Below are positions 26,719-36,191 of a stretch of 64,000 nt of DNA, in pieces. Source of the stretch: Psychroflexus salarius. GTDB taxonomy: Bacteria; Bacteroidota; Bacteroidia; Flavobacteriales; Flavobacteriaceae. A model generated the notes under the pieces. That model was given only the letters and a program-made list of their open reading frames with translations, did not search any database and was not told the origin of the DNA. The DNA lies in the NCBI RefSeq assembly GCF_900129035.1, contig NZ_FQTW01000005.1, positions 1 to 64,000 of the forward strand, written 5' to 3'. The translations under genes and the position numbers were made by a program. Every line of letters begins with the position of its first letter. Within the stretch, counting starts at the first letter, position 1.

Positions 26719-27585
26719 ATGATCCATAAAATTATATTTCTATTAGCGCTATGCAGTTCAGCGATTTTTAATCTACAAGCACAATCTATTGAAAATGCTT
26801 TATTATGGAAAGTTAGCGGTAATGGACTTGAAAACGAGTCTTACTTGTATGGCACAATTCATTTAGCTTGTGAAGTTAATATTTCTGAAGAAGTCCAATC
26901 TGCTTTTGAAGCTACCAATCAACTTGCGTTAGAAATTAATATGGCAGACCCAGCGATGATGACAACCATGATGCAAAGCATGTATTTGGCTGATGGTAAA
27001 ACCCTAGCTGATTTTACAACTGAACAAGAACTGAAGCAGTTAGAAACTTTTTTTGAAGGAAAAGTACCAGGAATGAATTTTGCTATGATTCAAAACATCA
27101 AACCCTTCTTCTTGAGTTCTATGGCTATGACCAGTTTTTTAAGTTGTGCCAACCCTCAAGGTTATGATATGTATTTTCTTCAACAAGCCAAACAAGCTAA
27201 AAAGTCAATTATTGGTTTAGAAACACTTCAAGATCAATTAAACATGATTGATAAGTTGCCTTATGAAAGTCAGGTTGATGATTTATTAGTTATGGCTAAT
27301 GCAACGGCAGAAGAAAATAGAAAAATGTTTCAAAAGATGTTTAAATTTTATGAGGCTAAAGATTTAAAGGGTTTAATGGATTTTATGACTCAACAAGAGT
27401 CTTCTGTAACCTTATTTGCCGAAGATTTCTTAGATAACCGAAATAAAAAATGGATTCCGGTTATCAGTAAAAAAGCAAAAGAAAAATCTACTTTTTTTGC
27501 TTTTGGAGCGGCGCATTTAGCAGGGAAAAACGGTGTTGTTAATTTACTTAGAAAAGCTGGATTTACAGTTGAAGCAATTCAGTAA
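26719..27585 (+). CDS. TraB/GumN family protein
   Basis: 288 residues. The signal peptide is cleaved near LQAQ (about 21). The family motifs are LYGTIHLACE near the N-terminus, LEINMADPAMM, GLETLQDQL in the middle and FFAFGAAHLAGKNGVVNLLRKAG at the end, with metal-binding GxxH at both ends. The fold is related to Tiki/erythromycin-esterase-type metallo-hydrolases. Probably periplasmic. It is third in the sigma operon. Confidence 0.9.
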   Translation: MIHKIIFLLALCSSAIFNLQAQSIENALLWKVSGNGLENESYLYGTIHLACEVNISEEVQSAFEATNQLALEINMADPAMMTTMMQSMYLADGKTLADFTTEQELKQLETFFEGKVPGMNFAMIQNIKPFFLSSMAMTSFLSCANPQGYDMYFLQQAKQAKKSIIGLETLQDQLNMIDKLPYESQVDDLLVMANATAEENRKMFQKMFKFYEAKDLKGLMDFMTQQESSVTLFAEDFLDNRNKKWIPVISKKAKEKSTFFAFGAAHLAGKNGVVNLLRKAGFTVEAIQ

Positions 27586-27590
27586 ATTCT

Positions 27591-28400
27591 TTAATTTTTA
27601 GCGCTATAACGTCGTTTTTCATTAAGTGCTTCGATGGCTTCAAGCTCTTTTTGTGGAATTACTTTTAACAATGATGGGTGTTGCTCAATCGCATATTCAA
27701 TTTTTTCTACAATTTGGTTGATACTTTCATTATCGTAATCAATTTCTAAAGGCGCTTTAATCACCATTGATTGTAAAATATTCCTTTTTTTGATGCGAAT
27801 ACCTTTCTTGTCAAACGAACGTCTAAAACCGTCAATTACAATAGGCACTACAATTGGTTTGTAACGTTTTATAATGTGAGCAGTTCCTTTTCTAATAGGT
27901 TTCCAAGGCTTAGTGGTACCTTGTGGAAAGGTAACCACCCAACCGTCATTTAAAGCCTTGCCAATATTGCTAATATCACTCATTTTTACTTGTCGGTTAA
28001 CGTCTTTACCAGCAGCACGCCAGGTTCGGTCTATACTTACAGAACCAGCATAAGCGAGAATTTTAGGTAAAAGTCCACCCTTCATAGTCTCGCGCGCAGC
28101 GACATAATGTAGATTCAGCTTAGGGTTCCATAAATAACCAACATTTTTAATGCTATCATCACGACCACTTAGACTTGCATTAAACACGTGATACATGGCT
28201 ACAACATCAGCAAAATAAGTTTGGTGGTTAGAAATAAACAATACATTTTCATCTGGCAAATCCCTTAAAATTTGTGATCCTTCAATATGTAAGTCATTAA
28301 AACCTCGATAACGCCGATGCGTTAAACCGCCCATAATCCTAATGAGCCATTTTTTTAAAAATAAATAATGTCCAAACGGATTCTTCTTAAACAAACCCAT
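27591..28400 (-). CDS. 1-acyl-glycerol-3-phosphate acyltransferase family protein
   Basis: 269 residues. PlsC-like motifs: SNHQTYFAD (about 57-65), where the HX4D spacing is lengthened by one (HX5D), then FPQGTT (in place of FPEGTR), and a third block VVPIVIDGFRRSF. A hydrophobic N-terminus anchors it. It probably acylates a lipid or glycerophosphate. It converges on the TraB gene with 5 bases between, and no terminator is visible. Confidence 0.85.
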   Translation of the reverse strand: MGLFKKNPFGHYLFLKKWLIRIMGGLTHRRYRGFNDLHIEGSQILRDLPDENVLFISNHQTYFADVVAMYHVFNASLSGRDDSIKNVGYLWNPKLNLHYVAARETMKGGLLPKILAYAGSVSIDRTWRAAGKDVNRQVKMSDISNIGKALNDGWVVTFPQGTTKPWKPIRKGTAHIIKRYKPIVVPIVIDGFRRSFDKKGIRIKKRNILQSMVIKAPLEIDYDNESINQIVEKIEYAIEQHPSLLKVIPQKELEAIEALNEKRRYSAKN

Positions 28401-28466
28401 ATTTTTCGTAAATTAGACCGACAAATATACACTGTTTTAGCTCTAAGCCGAATCAAATTAACGATT

Positions 28467-28581
28467 TTAAACCCAATTTATGCATTATAACTTTGCAATA
28501 AGGTTTGAAAACACCAATGAAATATTGATTTTGACATTGTTTCAAGCCCTAATAGATTTTCTAATGCTTAATTTGGGTTAA
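28467..28581. repeat. Palindromic MITE-like element, copy B
   Basis: About 115 bp. The left end TTAAACCCAATTTATGC is inverted at the right end (GCTTAATTTGGGTTAA). The inner blocks AAGGTTTGAAA (28500-28510) and GTTTCAAGCCC (28539-28549) pair, so almost the whole element folds back. It matches copy A (4438-4611) block by block. The right terminal repeat carries the stop codon (28578-28580) of the minus-strand NUDIX gene. Confidence 0.75.
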
Positions 28582-29234
28582 ATACTTTTACCTGCTAACC
28601 CGTTTAGCATAAGTGATTTAATTTCGGCTAGCATCATTGCCGTTGCACCCCAAACTATTCGATTATTGAAGTTAAATGCATTGACAAGCATTCTCTTGGC
28701 ATAAGCCGCAGATACTTCGGTTTTAACCTCATTAATAGGGTTTAAACAATCAGCCAATAAAATGCTGTAAACACATTCTACTTCAGTTTCTTGTAGAATA
28801 AATTTCGGTTGATGATCTAAAAAACCAAGAAAAGGAAAAACAATAAAATTAGAAGGTGGAATGTATAGCTTAGTTAAAGGCCTAATAAGCTTAACAGTTG
28901 AAGTTTTTACGCCTATTTCTTCTTCGGTTTCACGTAAAGCGGTTTCTAAATAGTTTGCGTCTCTTTTTTCGACTTTTCCGCCTGGAAAACCAATTTGATT
29001 AGAGTGTACACCCGAATTAGATTTTCGTTGAATAAAAACCATTTGCATTGCATTAGCTTCATCAGGGTAAACCAAAGCCATGACTGCTGATTCTTTAGCG
29101 TTTAGATTATTATAGTTAATATTTTCAAGTTCTTTCCGTCTACTAAATGGCGCCATTTTAACCTGAGCAGAAAGTCCTGGAAGTTCATTTTTTTGTAATT
29201 TTGGAACTAAATTTATAAATGATGAGAATTGCAT
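28578..29234 (-). CDS. CoA-pyrophosphatase type NUDIX hydrolase
   Basis: 218 residues. The NUDIX box is GGKVEKRDANYLETALRETE then EEIGV, with the CoA-pyrophosphatase landmarks SNQIGFPGG before it. It would cleave CoA or CoA esters into 3',5'-ADP and phosphopantetheine (NudL/UPF0035 type). The start codon (29234) is inside the coding sequence of the divergent cyclophilin gene, a 16-base overlap of 5' ends. The stop lies in palindromic element B. Confidence 0.9.
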   Translation of the reverse strand: MQFSSFINLVPKLQKNELPGLSAQVKMAPFSRRKELENINYNNLNAKESAVMALVYPDEANAMQMVFIQRKSNSGVHSNQIGFPGGKVEKRDANYLETALRETEEEIGVKTSTVKLIRPLTKLYIPPSNFIVFPFLGFLDHQPKFILQETEVECVYSILLADCLNPINEVKTEVSAAYAKRMLVNAFNFNNRIVWGATAMMLAEIKSLMLNGLAGKSI

Positions 29235-29950
29235 TAATAGGAATTATTTGCTTTTGTATACTAGGATGTCAGCAAGATACAAATAAATCTAAAAGCAAAA
29301 TAAAGGCTAAAAAAGAAACTAATAGTATTATAAAAAAAACACCTGAAGAAGAAGTGGTTATTCCTTCAGCTGGAGACGCTGATATTGATTTATCTAAGGT
29401 GAAAACAATTACTCAAGAAGAACTCATGCCTTTTTTAAGGGATTATTTTAAAAAAAATAACCAACGTTTGTTCGTTATTGAAACCCGTTTTGGCAACATC
29501 AAGATTAAACTATATAATGATACACCGCTTCATACAGCAAATTTTGCGCGTTTGGTCGAGCTTGATTATTTCAATACCACTTTTTTTCATCGGGTCTCAA
29601 AAAATTTTGTAATACAAGGCGGAAATAGTGATAAAATTGTAACACACAAATTCAGAAATAAGATTGGTGACTTTCTCATTCCTAATGAATATATGCCAAT
29701 GCATAAACATGTATATGGTGTTGTTTCTGCTGCTAAGTTCACAGAACAAAATGTAAGTAATGCATCCTCACCATTCGAGTTTTTTATTGTAACCGCAAAA
29801 AATGGCGCACCACATTTAGATAAAAAGCATACGGTTTTCGGTGAAGTTGTTAGCGGAATGGATATTGTGCATGAAATTTCTAAGGTTGAGGTTGATGATA
29901 GTGAGTGGCCAAGACAAAATATTGGTATTGACATTAAGCCTGCTAATTAA
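29219..29950 (+). CDS. Cyclophilin-type peptidylprolyl isomerase, lipoprotein
   Basis: 243 residues. The signal peptide ends CILGC with Cys17; two adjacent ATG codons (29219, 29222) are both possible. A Lys-rich linker is followed by the cyclophilin domain (about 83-240): FGNIKIKLYNDTPLHTANF, FFHRVSKNFVIQGG, EFFIVTAKN and HTVFGEVVSGMDIV. It folds proteins in the periplasm, probably anchored to the outer membrane. Its 5' end overlaps the NUDIX gene on the other strand. Confidence 0.93.
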   Translation: MMRIALIGIICFCILGCQQDTNKSKSKIKAKKETNSIIKKTPEEEVVIPSAGDADIDLSKVKTITQEELMPFLRDYFKKNNQRLFVIETRFGNIKIKLYNDTPLHTANFARLVELDYFNTTFFHRVSKNFVIQGGNSDKIVTHKFRNKIGDFLIPNEYMPMHKHVYGVVSAAKFTEQNVSNASSPFEFFIVTAKNGAPHLDKKHTVFGEVVSGMDIVHEISKVEVDDSEWPRQNIGIDIKPAN

Positions 29951-29960
29951 CCTGAGATCA

Positions 29961-30590
29961 TTACCAGTAATCTTCAATATTTTCTTCTTTCTTATAGATG
30001 CTTGGTAAGGAAATTTTAAAAACAACTGCTGCTAAACGAACTAAAATCACAACAATTCCGGCAATGATAAATATTAAACCTTTCGGTACATTGAGTTCGA
30101 GTAGTAAAAAATAGCTTAGACCGCCTAAAATGCAAGCGGTTGCATAAACTTCTTTTCTAAAAATAACAGGAATTTCATTACATAAAGTATCTCTTATAAC
30201 ACCACCAAAGCATGCACTCATTGTGCCTATTGCAATGCATATTTCAGCCGAAAACCCGTAACTGATTCCTTTCTCAACACCAACAACAGTGTACAAACCA
30301 ATACCTAAAGTATCAAACAAGAATAGTGACTTGCGCATGTAGGCCAGTTTTTTTCTAAAAATAACCGCCAAAATTGTGGTGATTAAAATGACATATACGT
30401 AAATCATTTCTTGCATCCACATCACTTCAGAGCCGATCAAAATGTCTCTTATCGTACCACCACCAACCGATGTTACAAAGGCTATAATTAAAATACCAAA
30501 GGCATCCATGCGTTTTTTTAGCGATGATAAAACTCCTGATATTGAGAATGTAATTACGCCAAGAATATCAACAAGTAAGATGTAATCCAT
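29961..30590 (-). CDS. TRIC-type cation channel family protein
   Basis: 209 residues, seven membrane segments in two repeated halves, each with the TRIC signature: FVTSVGGGTIRDIL (39-52) and MSACFGGVIRDTL in the second half. The glycine-rich helix breaks line the pore in known homologues; bacterial members conduct monovalent cations. The C-terminus is short and charged (YKKEENIEDYW). The start overlaps the RDD stop by one base (TAATG), so the two are translationally coupled. Confidence 0.9.
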   Translation of the reverse strand: MDYILLVDILGVITFSISGVLSSLKKRMDAFGILIIAFVTSVGGGTIRDILIGSEVMWMQEMIYVYVILITTILAVIFRKKLAYMRKSLFLFDTLGIGLYTVVGVEKGISYGFSAEICIAIGTMSACFGGVIRDTLCNEIPVIFRKEVYATACILGGLSYFLLLELNVPKGLIFIIAGIVVILVRLAAVVFKISLPSIYKKEENIEDYW

Positions 30591-31303
30591 TATTTTTGAG
30601 CGTAATAGTTATAATCTTTAATGAGTGTTTCTACAAATGTAACTGGTTTTTCTTGAGCCTTTACATTTAATTTTCGTTCTAAAGTTTTTGAAAGCTGTAA
30701 AATTACATTGTGTTTAGAATTCAGTTTTGCATCTTTAAAAATAGAATTAATCCGACGCATTTCAACATCATCGATAATAGTAACTTGCGGATAAACAGGT
30801 GAGTAATTATCAGGGATTTCAGTTGCCATTGTTTTAAGTAGTGAAGATTTTCTACGTTCACTTATTACTGTTGTTTTTGCAGCAATATCACCTAATCGCT
30901 GACCTTTACCGTTAATTAAAACAGTTAAAACCGCAACCGAAACGCCTGTTAAACTTAAATCAATTGTACGCAAAAGCCATCTAATTAAGTAAGCTGAAAA
31001 TTTTGGTTTAGAGCCATCAAGCATAACAACGCGAATGTTCATGGCCATTTTACCAAGACTTTGGCCATTTAAAAAAACTTCCATCAATAAATGATATAAT
31101 AAGAATGGTAATGTAATGACCAATCCGCTTGCCCAAGTTTCAAAAGGTGAGATGTTCATACCACTTAAAATTAAAACCACAGTTGTTATGTATGCAATTA
31201 ATATTAAATAATCAATCAGGTAAGCAATTCCCCGGCTAAGTACTGATGCCGCGTTTTGTGTAATTCTAACATTTTGTGCTGTTTCTATTTGATAGTTATC
31301 CAT
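30590..31303 (-). CDS. RDD-family membrane protein
   Basis: 237 residues. The N-terminus is soluble; the RDD domain spans about 20-155 with ASVLSRGIAYLIDYLIL (Arg and Asp-Asp-like pattern), GQSLGKMAMNIRVV and RWLLRTIDL. A soluble C-terminal region (about 155-237) has DVEMRRINSIF and a helical end. It lies divergent from the SpoIIM-like gene of the MoxR module, as in other Bacteroidota; its role there is unknown. Confidence 0.9.
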   Translation of the reverse strand: MDNYQIETAQNVRITQNAASVLSRGIAYLIDYLILIAYITTVVLILSGMNISPFETWASGLVITLPFLLYHLLMEVFLNGQSLGKMAMNIRVVMLDGSKPKFSAYLIRWLLRTIDLSLTGVSVAVLTVLINGKGQRLGDIAAKTTVISERRKSSLLKTMATEIPDNYSPVYPQVTIIDDVEMRRINSIFKDAKLNSKHNVILQLSKTLERKLNVKAQEKPVTFVETLIKDYNYYAQK

Positions 31304-31333
31304 GAATTATGTTTCTTTGAAAAAAATCTACCG

Positions 31334-32314
31334 ATGCGTGAGGCGGCATTTATAAAACAAAATAAGAACAATTGGATAAAATTTGAAAGCCTTCTGCAAA
31401 ATTATTCTGAAATTGATGCTGAAGTTTTATCAGATTTGTACATTAAACTCACTGATGACCTTAGCTATGCCCAAACGTTTTATAACGGAAGTGAGACGCA
31501 CAAGTATTTAAATGAACTATCAGTTGCCGCTCACCAGAAAATCTATAAAAACAAACGTGAGTCACGTAATAAATTTTATCGATTTTATTTTGTAGAGTTT
31601 CCACTGATGTTTTATCAATACCAAAAGCAGCTACTATTCAGCTTTGTTGTTTTTGCTTTTTTTGTTGCTGTCGGTGCATTTTCTGCAGCGAATGATAGTG
31701 ATTTTGTTCGCTTAATTTTAGGTGATGCTTATGTGAACCAAACCATTGCTAATATTGAAAGTGGCGATCCTATGGCTATTTACAAAGAGTCTAACCAAGT
31801 TGATATGTTTTTAGGAATAACCATCAATAATATTCGGGTTTCGCTTACAGCTTTTACTTTTGGTGTGTTGTTAGGTCTAGGAACACTTTACATTGTCATA
31901 CAAAATGCTGTGATGTTAGGTTCGTTTCAATTCTTTTTTTATGAAAAAGGCTTGCTTTGGGAATCGGCTAGAACAATTTGGATACATGGTACAATCGAAA
32001 TATCAGTCATTATATTAGGTGCTTGTGCTGGGTTTGTGGTTGGCCAAAGCATATTAATGCCTAGAACTTATACACGCTTGCAATCATTTATTAATGGTGC
32101 TAAAGATGGACTGAAAATAGTAATTAGTACAGTTCCATTTTTTATTGTCGCTGGTTTTTTAGAAGGTTTTGTGACCAGACTTACTGAAATGCCTGACTGG
32201 CTGGCGATTTTAATTATTTTAAGTTCTTTAGGATTAATTATTTATTATTACGTTATTTTACCAATTCAAGTTAATAAAGCTCATGAAACAAAATTTACAA
32301 TTCAAAAAAAGTAG
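31334..32314 (+). CDS. Stage II sporulation protein M-like membrane protein
   Basis: 326 residues from ATG at 31334 (MREAAFIKQNKNNWIKFE); the longer frame to 31256 lies over the RDD gene start. The soluble N-terminus starts with SpoIIM-family FIKQN and contains YIKLTDDLSYAQTFY. Several membrane segments (about 103-123, 166-195, 215-240, 265-295) follow. This organism does not sporulate; the family is found in MoxR membrane modules. The stop overlaps the next gene by 32 bases. Confidence 0.88.
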   Translation: MREAAFIKQNKNNWIKFESLLQNYSEIDAEVLSDLYIKLTDDLSYAQTFYNGSETHKYLNELSVAAHQKIYKNKRESRNKFYRFYFVEFPLMFYQYQKQLLFSFVVFAFFVAVGAFSAANDSDFVRLILGDAYVNQTIANIESGDPMAIYKESNQVDMFLGITINNIRVSLTAFTFGVLLGLGTLYIVIQNAVMLGSFQFFFYEKGLLWESARTIWIHGTIEISVIILGACAGFVVGQSILMPRTYTRLQSFINGAKDGLKIVISTVPFFIVAGFLEGFVTRLTEMPDWLAILIILSSLGLIIYYYVILPIQVNKAHETKFTIQKK

Positions 32315-33170
32315 AGATTTAGGTGAAATTATCACCGATACGTTTACCTTTTTAAGGCATCATTACAAAAGCTTTTTTACTGTGTTTTTTAAACACGTTG
32401 GGCCTTTAATATTATTAACCACGCTATTATCTGCTTATTTGCAATATTCTGCAACTGGTTTAGTTACTGATTTTGGTGGCGGTGATGGTTCAGTATCAGC
32501 TTCTGCAGGTTTAGATGTGATGAATTATATAGCAGAGTTTTCAGTTGTTGGATTATTAAACATATTAGCTGCAGTAATTACCTATGCTATGAGTATTTCA
32601 TGCGTATTATATTGCATAAAATCTGTAGTTGACCACGGCGAAATTCAAGAAACTGAAGTTGTACAGCAAATGCGTCAAAAATTTTGGGCTTTTATTGGTG
32701 CCAGTATTTTAGTTTTTTTATCGGTTATGGTTGGTGCACTTTTCTGTGTAATTCCAGGGATTTATTTAGGTATTACTTTGTCAATCATATTTTCAGTAAT
32801 GGTGTTTAAAGATATGTCAGTTATAGATGCTTATTCATATTGTTTTCAATTGATCAAGCAAAACTGGTGGATGACTTTTTTAACGTTAATTGTTATCGGT
32901 CTTTTGGTTGGTATTGCTGGTACTATTTTTCAACTACCCATGATAATTATGGGCGTGATTGAAGGAGTAAGTTCTGTGCAATCTGGTGGTGAACCTGATG
33001 TGTTTTTTGGTGATAATTGGTTGTATATGGTATTTTATGTGATTTCAACAATTGCTAGTTACGCTCTTCAAGTTATTACAATTATTTCAACCGCATTGAT
33101 ATACTTCAATTTAGACGAATTTCACAACAATACTGGTCAATTAGAACAAATTGAAGAACTAGGTGCATAA
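32283..33170 (+). CDS. Multi-pass membrane protein of the MoxR module
   Basis: 295 residues. It starts MKQNLQFKKSRDLGEIITDT, a start typical of glycerophosphodiester phosphodiesterase membrane-domain-like proteins. Five or six membrane segments; the region YCIKSVVDHGEI is soluble. No catalytic motif is visible. It overlaps the SpoIIM-like gene by 32 bases and the DUF4129 gene by 8, so it is part of one tightly packed operon. Confidence 0.8.
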   Translation: MKQNLQFKKSRDLGEIITDTFTFLRHHYKSFFTVFFKHVGPLILLTTLLSAYLQYSATGLVTDFGGGDGSVSASAGLDVMNYIAEFSVVGLLNILAAVITYAMSISCVLYCIKSVVDHGEIQETEVVQQMRQKFWAFIGASILVFLSVMVGALFCVIPGIYLGITLSIIFSVMVFKDMSVIDAYSYCFQLIKQNWWMTFLTLIVIGLLVGIAGTIFQLPMIIMGVIEGVSSVQSGGEPDVFFGDNWLYMVFYVISTIASYALQVITIISTALIYFNLDEFHNNTGQLEQIEELGA

Positions 33171-33927
33171 AATTTTCTTATTCATATTCAGTTGCTTAAT
33201 ATTTCAACTTTCGGTTGCTGGTCAAGTTGATTCAACTTCTGTTGAAGAACAAGAATTGCTCTATGACGATTCTGAGGCAAGTTCAATTGAAGTGTTTGAA
33301 CCAAATTTTAAGGAGACTTACCTTGATCAAGATGCGTTTAATTACACTGAAGTTGCTTATAAAGAAAGCGCTTGGCAGAGTTTTAAAAACTGGTTAAACT
33401 TAAAATGGAATGAATTTTTAGAGTGGTTACTTCCAAAAGCTTCAAAAAGTAGTTTCTGGGATATTTTGGGTACAGTTTTAAAGTTCTTACTAATTATAGG
33501 TATTATTACACTAATTATTTGGTTATTTATTAAGTATAATCCAGGTCAAAGTTTTGTAAAATCATCTCATAATTCTGAATTGAATTGGACAGAAGATGAC
33601 TATTTAATTCATAAAGAAGACTTAACTAAACTTATTGCTCAAGCTAAAACTGAAGAAAATTTTAGGTTAGCAACACGATATTATTTTCTTGAAACATTGA
33701 AGCGCTTTAAAGATTTAGATTTAATTAAATATGAAGCTGAAAAAACAAACTATTCTTATGTAAATGAATTATCAAACACAAGCTTAACATCTAGTTTTAC
33801 TGAAGCTGTTCGGTTTTATGAGTACGTTTGGTATGGCGATTTTGAGATTAATAAAAGCCAATTTGACCAAGTTGAAGCTTTGTTTATGAAGATGTTTAAT
33901 CAACTAAAGTCTAAAGCTCATGCCTAG
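33163..33927 (+). CDS. DUF4129 domain protein
   Basis: 254 residues. Signal peptide (1-20), an acidic extracytoplasmic stretch, then KSSFWDILGTVLKFLLIIGI as the membrane segment (about 97-119). The DUF4129 domain (about 145-250) is cytoplasmic, with RLATRYYFLETLKRFKDLDL and ARFYEYVWYGD-like AVRFYEYVWYGDF. In other genomes DUF4129 also occurs fused to transglutaminase domains next to MoxR. It overlaps both neighbours. Confidence 0.88.
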   Translation: MHKIFLFIFSCLIFQLSVAGQVDSTSVEEQELLYDDSEASSIEVFEPNFKETYLDQDAFNYTEVAYKESAWQSFKNWLNLKWNEFLEWLLPKASKSSFWDILGTVLKFLLIIGIITLIIWLFIKYNPGQSFVKSSHNSELNWTEDDYLIHKEDLTKLIAQAKTEENFRLATRYYFLETLKRFKDLDLIKYEAEKTNYSYVNELSNTSLTSSFTEAVRFYEYVWYGDFEINKSQFDQVEALFMKMFNQLKSKAHA

Positions 33928-35122
33928 ATCGATTAAACTATTTTTAGTGGCCATTTTTGGCGTTGTTTTAGTAGTGATGTACTTAGAATATACAGCACCA
34001 AAACCTTTAGATTGGACACCTGATTATTCGCGCAACTCGAATTTACCCTTAGGTACTCAAGTTTTTTTTGAGCAACTAGAAAACAATCAGCAAATTAACC
34101 TTAAACTCAATAATCGGCCACCAATTGAGTCTTTGGGAGAAGACTCTATAAATTTAAATCAAAATTTCATTTTTATAAATAATTATCTACCATTTTCAGG
34201 AACAGAATTAGACTCTTTGTTGAATTGGGTGAGTTCAGGAAAACAAGCTTTTGTTTCTACTTATTATGCGCAAACTCTATTTGATAGCTTAGGTTTAAAA
34301 ACCACCAATCTAGTCCTAAATGATCGTATCAACTACAAACCAGAGTTTCAGCTTTATAACGATAAACGTGCCACTTCAGTTTTAAGTAAATTTAATAAAG
34401 CAAGAAATTACTATCATCATTTTAAAGAGTTAGATACTCTAAATACAGTTGTTCTTGGTTACATGCAGCCAGAAAATTCTGCTAATCAAAAGCAAGTTAA
34501 CTTTGTTAAAGTAAATTATGGTCAAGGTGAGTTTTTTGTTCATTTAGCACCAGAAATTTTCTCTAATTATTTTATACTTGATAAAGCTAATTCAGATTAT
34601 ACAACTCAAGTTTTAAGTTATTTAGATTTTGAAAATCCATTAGTTTGGGACGCTTATTATAAAACCGGTCGCGAGCGTATTTCAAGTCCGCTATATTATT
34701 TGCTCACAACACCAAGTTTAAAATGGGCTTACTACACCTTACTAGTTTGTTTAGTGCTTTTTATCATATTTGAAGGTAAGCGTAAGCAAAAACCTATAAA
34801 AGTAGTTAAGCCTTTGCAAAATAAATCTTACGAGTACGTTCAAACCATTTCAGGAATGTATCTTGACAAAAAAGCACACCATAAGATGGCTTTAAAAATG
34901 ATTGATTTATTTTTGGCAAAAGTACGTCAAGATTTTCATTTGCAAACCCAAGATATCAATACTCAATTTATTTCACAATTAGCTCATAAGCTTAATGTGA
35001 ACAAAGATGAAGTGACTGCTTTTATGAAAAAAATAGACCGTATTAAGCGGCAAAATCATCTTACAAAATCAGAATTAATCGAACTAGAACAAGAGATTTC
35101 AAAGTTATTAAACCATGGATAA
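33920..35122 (+). CDS. DUF4350 domain protein
   Basis: 400 residues. An N-terminal anchor (4-22), then an extracytoplasmic domain with DYSRNSNLPLGTQVFFEQLE and FVHLAPEIFSNYF, a GATase-like fold. A second membrane segment is at about 273-288 (WAYYTLLVCLVLFIIFEGKR), and the cytoplasmic tail carries KKAHHKMALKMIDLFL. It overlaps DUF4129 by 8 and MoxR by 8 bases. Function unknown. Confidence 0.85.
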   Translation: MPRSIKLFLVAIFGVVLVVMYLEYTAPKPLDWTPDYSRNSNLPLGTQVFFEQLENNQQINLKLNNRPPIESLGEDSINLNQNFIFINNYLPFSGTELDSLLNWVSSGKQAFVSTYYAQTLFDSLGLKTTNLVLNDRINYKPEFQLYNDKRATSVLSKFNKARNYYHHFKELDTLNTVVLGYMQPENSANQKQVNFVKVNYGQGEFFVHLAPEIFSNYFILDKANSDYTTQVLSYLDFENPLVWDAYYKTGRERISSPLYYLLTTPSLKWAYYTLLVCLVLFIIFEGKRKQKPIKVVKPLQNKSYEYVQTISGMYLDKKAHHKMALKMIDLFLAKVRQDFHLQTQDINTQFISQLAHKLNVNKDEVTAFMKKIDRIKRQNHLTKSELIELEQEISKLLNHG

Positions 35123-36191
35123 ATCACAAGACAAAACATCAAATCAAAACCTCAACAATAGCGATGACGAACAATTAAGTACATCACAAAACAACAAGCA
35201 AGAGGTTGCAGCAGACTCATCAACCGATTTTGAATCGCGAATCCCTTTAGATCAGCTTAAACAAAGCGTTCAAGAGCTTAAAACAGAACTTCAAAATCTC
35301 ATTGTAGGTCAACACGATTTTATAGAGCTTCTTATTGTGAGTTTACTCGCTAATGGCCATGTTTTGATTGAAGGCGTTCCTGGAATTGCCAAAACAATTA
35401 CCTCTAAGTTGTTTGCTAAAACGATCAGCACTCGTTTTAACCGTATACAATTCACGCCAGATTTAATGCCAAGTGATGTTTTAGGAACTTCAATTTATAA
35501 TAAGGCCAGCCAATCTTTTGAGTTTAAAAAAGGGCCTATTTTTTCAAATATTGTTTTAATTGACGAAATTAATCGAGCACCTGCTAAAACACAGTCGGCT
35601 TTATTTGAAGTGATGGAAGAATACCAAATCACAATGGATGGTCAACAGCATAATTTCGAGCAGCCTTTTATGGTGATTGCCACTCAAAACCCTATTGAAC
35701 AAGAAGGAACTTATGCATTACCTGAAGCACAATTAGATCGGTTTTTATTTAAAATTAAAATAACTTACCCTAATTTAGAAGAAGAAAAAGAAGTTTTAAA
35801 ATTACATCATTTACGAAAAACACAGCGAGCTACAGATTTAATTAAGGAAGTTATTAAACCAAGTGACTTGTTAAACTACCGCGATTTGATTAACAACATT
35901 GTATTTGAAGATAAGTTGTTTGATTATATCGCACAGATTATTAATGAAACACGTCAACATCCGCATTTAAGTTTAGGCGCTTCACCTCGGGCATCACTTG
36001 CTATTATGAAGGTTTCTAAGGTTTTTGCAGCGATTCAAGGGCGAGACTTTGTAACGCCTGATGACATCAAACAGTCATTAAATCCTGTGCTAAACCACAG
36101 AATTGTGTTAACACCAGAAAAAGAAATGGAAGGTTTACAAACCGAAGATGTTGTTGATATGATCGTAAAATCTGTAGAAATTCCACGCTAG
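35115..36191 (+). CDS. MoxR-family AAA+ ATPase
   Basis: 358 residues. A Gln/Asn/Ser-rich N-terminus (1-40) precedes the AAA+ core: Walker A GVPGIAKT (87-94), Walker B LIDEINRA (148-155), then TQNPIEQEGTYALPEAQLDRF as sensor 1, and GASPRASLA near the C-terminus. MoxR ATPases remodel or chaperone partner complexes, often with DUF58 proteins. It overlaps its neighbours by 8 and 1 bases. Confidence 0.95.
   Translation: MDKSQDKTSNQNLNNSDDEQLSTSQNNKQEVAADSSTDFESRIPLDQLKQSVQELKTELQNLIVGQHDFIELLIVSLLANGHVLIEGVPGIAKTITSKLFAKTISTRFNRIQFTPDLMPSDVLGTSIYNKASQSFEFKKGPIFSNIVLIDEINRAPAKTQSALFEVMEEYQITMDGQQHNFEQPFMVIATQNPIEQEGTYALPEAQLDRFLFKIKITYPNLEEEKEVLKLHHLRKTQRATDLIKEVIKPSDLLNYRDLINNIVFEDKLFDYIAQIINETRQHPHLSLGASPRASLAIMKVSKVFAAIQGRDFVTPDDIKQSLNPVLNHRIVLTPEKEMEGLQTEDVVDMIVKSVEIPR

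Noticed and set aside
31334-32314. Sporulation gene
   Set aside because: SpoIIM-like proteins of Bacteroidota belong to the MoxR module; no sporulation genes are present.
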